From Pseudomonadota bacterium (lineage in GTDB: Bacteria; Pseudomonadota; Alphaproteobacteria; Sphingomonadales; Sphingomonadaceae): a stretch of DNA of 64,000 nucleotides. Each line of letters starts with the position of its first letter. The first letter of the stretch is position 1. The notes under the pieces are model-generated. The model did no database searches. It saw only the letters and a program-made list of their open reading frames with translations, and was not told where the DNA came from. This document shows positions 62,218-64,000 of the stretch, one piece after another. The translations under genes and the position numbers were made by a program. Where the stretch lies: positions 1 to 64,000 of the forward strand of contig JAEXAY010000031.1 in assembly GCA_023457895.1 (NCBI GenBank), written 5' to 3'.

Positions 62218-63530
62218 ACGGCCGGATCGACAGCTTTCTCCTGTCGCTGGGCTTTCCCAGCCTCGCGGAACTCGATCCTGTCCGGCTTGTCATCGCTGGC
62301 GCGTTGATCGGCATCGCGGTCGCACTTGGCGCTGCGGTGCGGCACCTCGTCCGCAACCCGATCGACCGGGGCATTCAGCGCGGCCTGATCCCGGTTCCGG
62401 CGGAGCGGGCACGAACCTTGGCGCATCTTGCGGGCGTGCTCACTGGCGCCCTGCTGATTGCGCTGATCCGCAACGGTTATCCCTGGCCGCCTTATGCCAA
62501 TCTGCTGCTCGGTATCGCGCAGGCGCTGGCGCTGGGCATGAGTATCTACACGGCGCTGCGCGTGCTCCGCGCCGGCTTCTGGTCCGCGCTCGCGGTTGCC
62601 ACGATGGGCTTTGTCGCTACCCTGTCGAATGCACTCGGCGGTCTCGGCTGGCTTTCGGCCAATCTTGACGAGATCGGCTTTTCGCTCGGGAAATATCGTT
62701 TTTCGCTGCTGACCGCGAGCCAGATCATAGTCGGTGGTATCGTGCTATTCGCGCTGGTGCGACTTGCCAACCGCGTCGTTCGTCACATGGTATCGCGCAA
62801 CGACCGGCTGGACAGCACCCAGCAACTGCTGGTGCAGAAGATCGCCGCCATCGTCATCATTATCGTCGCCTTCTTCGTCGGTATCGACATGCTCGGCATC
62901 GACATCACGGCGCTCACCGTCTTCTCCGGGGCGCTCGGCCTGGCGGTCGGTTTTGGCCTGCAAAAGACCTTCGGCAATCTCATTGCCGGGATCATCCTCC
63001 TCATCGACCGGTCGGTGAAACCAGGCGACGTGATCGTCATCGGAGACGCGGTCGGCAGGGTCAACAAGATCGGTGTGCGCGCGGTTTCGATCATCACCCG
63101 CGATGGCAAGGAGCATCTGGTTCCCAACGAAAAGCTGATGACCGACGAGGTGGAGAACTGGTCCTATTCAAGCCGAGATGTCCGCATCCGCTCCGCCGTG
63201 CCGGTTTCCTATGAAAGCGACCAGATGCTCGCGCAGCAGCTGATGCTGGAAGCGGTGGCCGATTCGCCGCGCGTACTCGATGAGCCCCGCCCGGTGGTAT
63301 GGATCACCGAATTCGGCGACAATGCGATCAAGCATGAACTGCGCTACTGGATTACCGACCCGGAAAGCGGCCTTGGTAACATCCAGGGCGAGGTGTTCAT
63401 GCGGATTCTTGAAAAGTTCCGGGAAAACGGGGTGAAGCTGCCCTATCCGCAACGCGACATCCATGTGCGCAGCTGGCCGGAAACGGCGCAGGGCGATGGG
63501 ACCCGTCTTTCCTCAAAGCCACGCGCCTAG
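62214..63530 (+). CDS. Small-conductance mechanosensitive channel, MscS family
   Basis: This 438-residue protein has about five membrane helices and the MscS pore-lining region 'FSGALGLAVGFGLQKTFGNL' followed by 'IDRSVKPGDVIVIGD' and the cytoplasmic domain 'VPNEKLMTDEVENWSYSSRD'. It opens under membrane tension to relieve osmotic shock. It starts at a GTG that overlaps the metC stop (GTGA), so it is translationally coupled to sseA-metC. It converges on the next gene with a 12-base gap. Confidence 0.93.
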   Translation: MNGRIDSFLLSLGFPSLAELDPVRLVIAGALIGIAVALGAAVRHLVRNPIDRGIQRGLIPVPAERARTLAHLAGVLTGALLIALIRNGYPWPPYANLLLGIAQALALGMSIYTALRVLRAGFWSALAVATMGFVATLSNALGGLGWLSANLDEIGFSLGKYRFSLLTASQIIVGGIVLFALVRLANRVVRHMVSRNDRLDSTQQLLVQKIAAIVIIIVAFFVGIDMLGIDITALTVFSGALGLAVGFGLQKTFGNLIAGIILLIDRSVKPGDVIVIGDAVGRVNKIGVRAVSIITRDGKEHLVPNEKLMTDEVENWSYSSRDVRIRSAVPVSYESDQMLAQQLMLEAVADSPRVLDEPRPVVWITEFGDNAIKHELRYWITDPESGLGNIQGEVFMRILEKFRENGVKLPYPQRDIHVRSWPETAQGDGTRLSSKPRA

Positions 63531-63542
63531 GCGGCAACGCCG

Positions 63543-64000
63543 TCACCCATTGAAATGCCGGAGCAGCGACGGCCTGATCGCGGCGGCGGCGAGCATGCCG
63601 CTGATGCTCGACGGTTGCACGCCCGCGCCGGTTACATCCTGCCCTGCGAGCAGCAAGCCGGGGACCGGCGTGTGAACCGACAGCGCTTTGCTTTCGATGC
63701 GTCCGGCGCTCATGTCGAGGCCGTACATCGCCCCGGCGGGCGTGCGCACGAAGCGCTGCTGAGACAGCGGTGTCGAGATTTCGCGGAACCGGACCATCGC
63801 GGCGAGATCCGCGAAATGGCGCGCGAACTGGGCGAGCAGCCGCTCCCCGATTGCGAGCTTGAGTGCCTGATAGGCAGGATCATCATGCCCGTCCGGCCGG
63901 TCGAGCCAGCGGGCGAAGGGCGCGCTGCTGCAAAGCGCCAGCACCTCGGCCGTATGCCCGCCCTTATGTTCGGGGTCCTTCAGCGACGGGAAGGAAATGA
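63543..64000 (-). CDS. Phytoene-desaturase/CrtI-like FAD oxidoreductase, C-terminal part (cut by window edge)
   Basis: The frame is open at the right edge and reads 'ISFPSLKDPEHKGGHTAEVL', 'STPLSQQRFVRTPAGAMYGL' and ends 'VPGLLLAGQDVTGAGVQPSS' + 'ISGMLAAAAI', the FAD-binding C-terminal end of the CrtI / carotenoid isomerase / retinol-saturase family. These enzymes desaturate or saturate polyenes. Which branch it belongs to cannot be told from the last ~152 residues. The rest of the gene lies beyond 64000. Confidence 0.82.
   Translation of the reverse strand, partial: ISFPSLKDPEHKGGHTAEVLALCSSAPFARWLDRPDGHDDPAYQALKLAIGERLLAQFARHFADLAAMVRFREISTPLSQQRFVRTPAGAMYGLDMSAGRIESKALSVHTPVPGLLLAGQDVTGAGVQPSSISGMLAAAAIRPSLLRHFNG

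Overview
The window is GC-rich and dense in genes. It looks like a chromosomal piece from an alphaproteobacterium of the Sphingomonadales, probably Sphingopyxis-like (inference). The clues are two large TonB-dependent receptors, a 180-kDa-type NAD-glutamate dehydrogenase, HflK/HflC, a Do-type protease, QueF, NnrS, a LolA-FtsK-UbiH row and a perfect CtrA-type box.

Layout. 1-125: tail of an IS5-family (IS427-like) element. 0.35-4.1 kb: flippase, nucleotidyltransferase, HIT protein and CDP-alcohol phosphotransferase, probably a surface or lipid phospho-alcohol module. 4.3-7.1 kb: TonB receptor plus NTF2-like protein. 7.1-13.9 kb: core genes (NnrS, DUF2189, LolA, FtsK, UbiH-type hydroxylase). 13.9-17.8 kb: accessory debris, comprising an IS427-like element, a frameshifted MpaB/DUF2236 oxygenase and a P4-type integrase remnant split by an IS3-family element that left a clean GCA target duplication. 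17.8-41.4 kb: core genes (3' end of an M1 aminopeptidase, GGDEF/EAL protein, HerA-like ATPase, DegP, HflC/HflK, Mrp, CoA-binding protein, molybdenum hydroxylase subunit, ferrochelatase, PhaB, PepSY protein, ATP-grasp protein, glutamate dehydrogenase, PAS protein, tRNA-Thr). 41.4-55.1 kb: tandem integrated elements at the 3' end of tRNA-Thr(CGT). The main one carries a catabolic cluster (Baeyer-Villiger-type monooxygenase, an unassigned HxD...H protein, TonB receptor, SnoaL protein, SDRs, VOC protein, esterase). A smaller one carries two unrecognised divergent genes. 55.1-64 kb: core genes (5' part of the M1 aminopeptidase, thioesterase, QueF, S10 peptidase, SseA, MetC, MscS, end of a CrtI-like oxidoreductase).

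The main discovery is a reconstructable inversion of about 37.3 kb. The M1 aminopeptidase gene is cut in two: its 5' part is on the minus strand at 55.1-57.3 kb and its 3' part on the plus strand at 17.8-18.3 kb. The two halves rejoin in frame through a shared AGCGC/GCGCT pentamer. The reciprocal exchange of the same two junctions restores a tRNA-Thr-like attachment site directly upstream of the P4-type integrase. The inversion therefore looks like recombination between an island attachment site and a pseudo-attachment site inside pepN.

The tRNA-Thr island is bounded by a 48-bp direct repeat. Its three transcription units appear to share a palindromic operator (TAAGTRTTTRCTTA), seen in the divergent promoter region of the monooxygenase and again ahead of the esterase operon, but no regulator gene lies in the island. 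The gene content suggests uptake of an unknown ketone-bearing substrate, oxygen insertion to an ester, ester hydrolysis and alcohol oxidation. The substrate cannot be read from the sequence.
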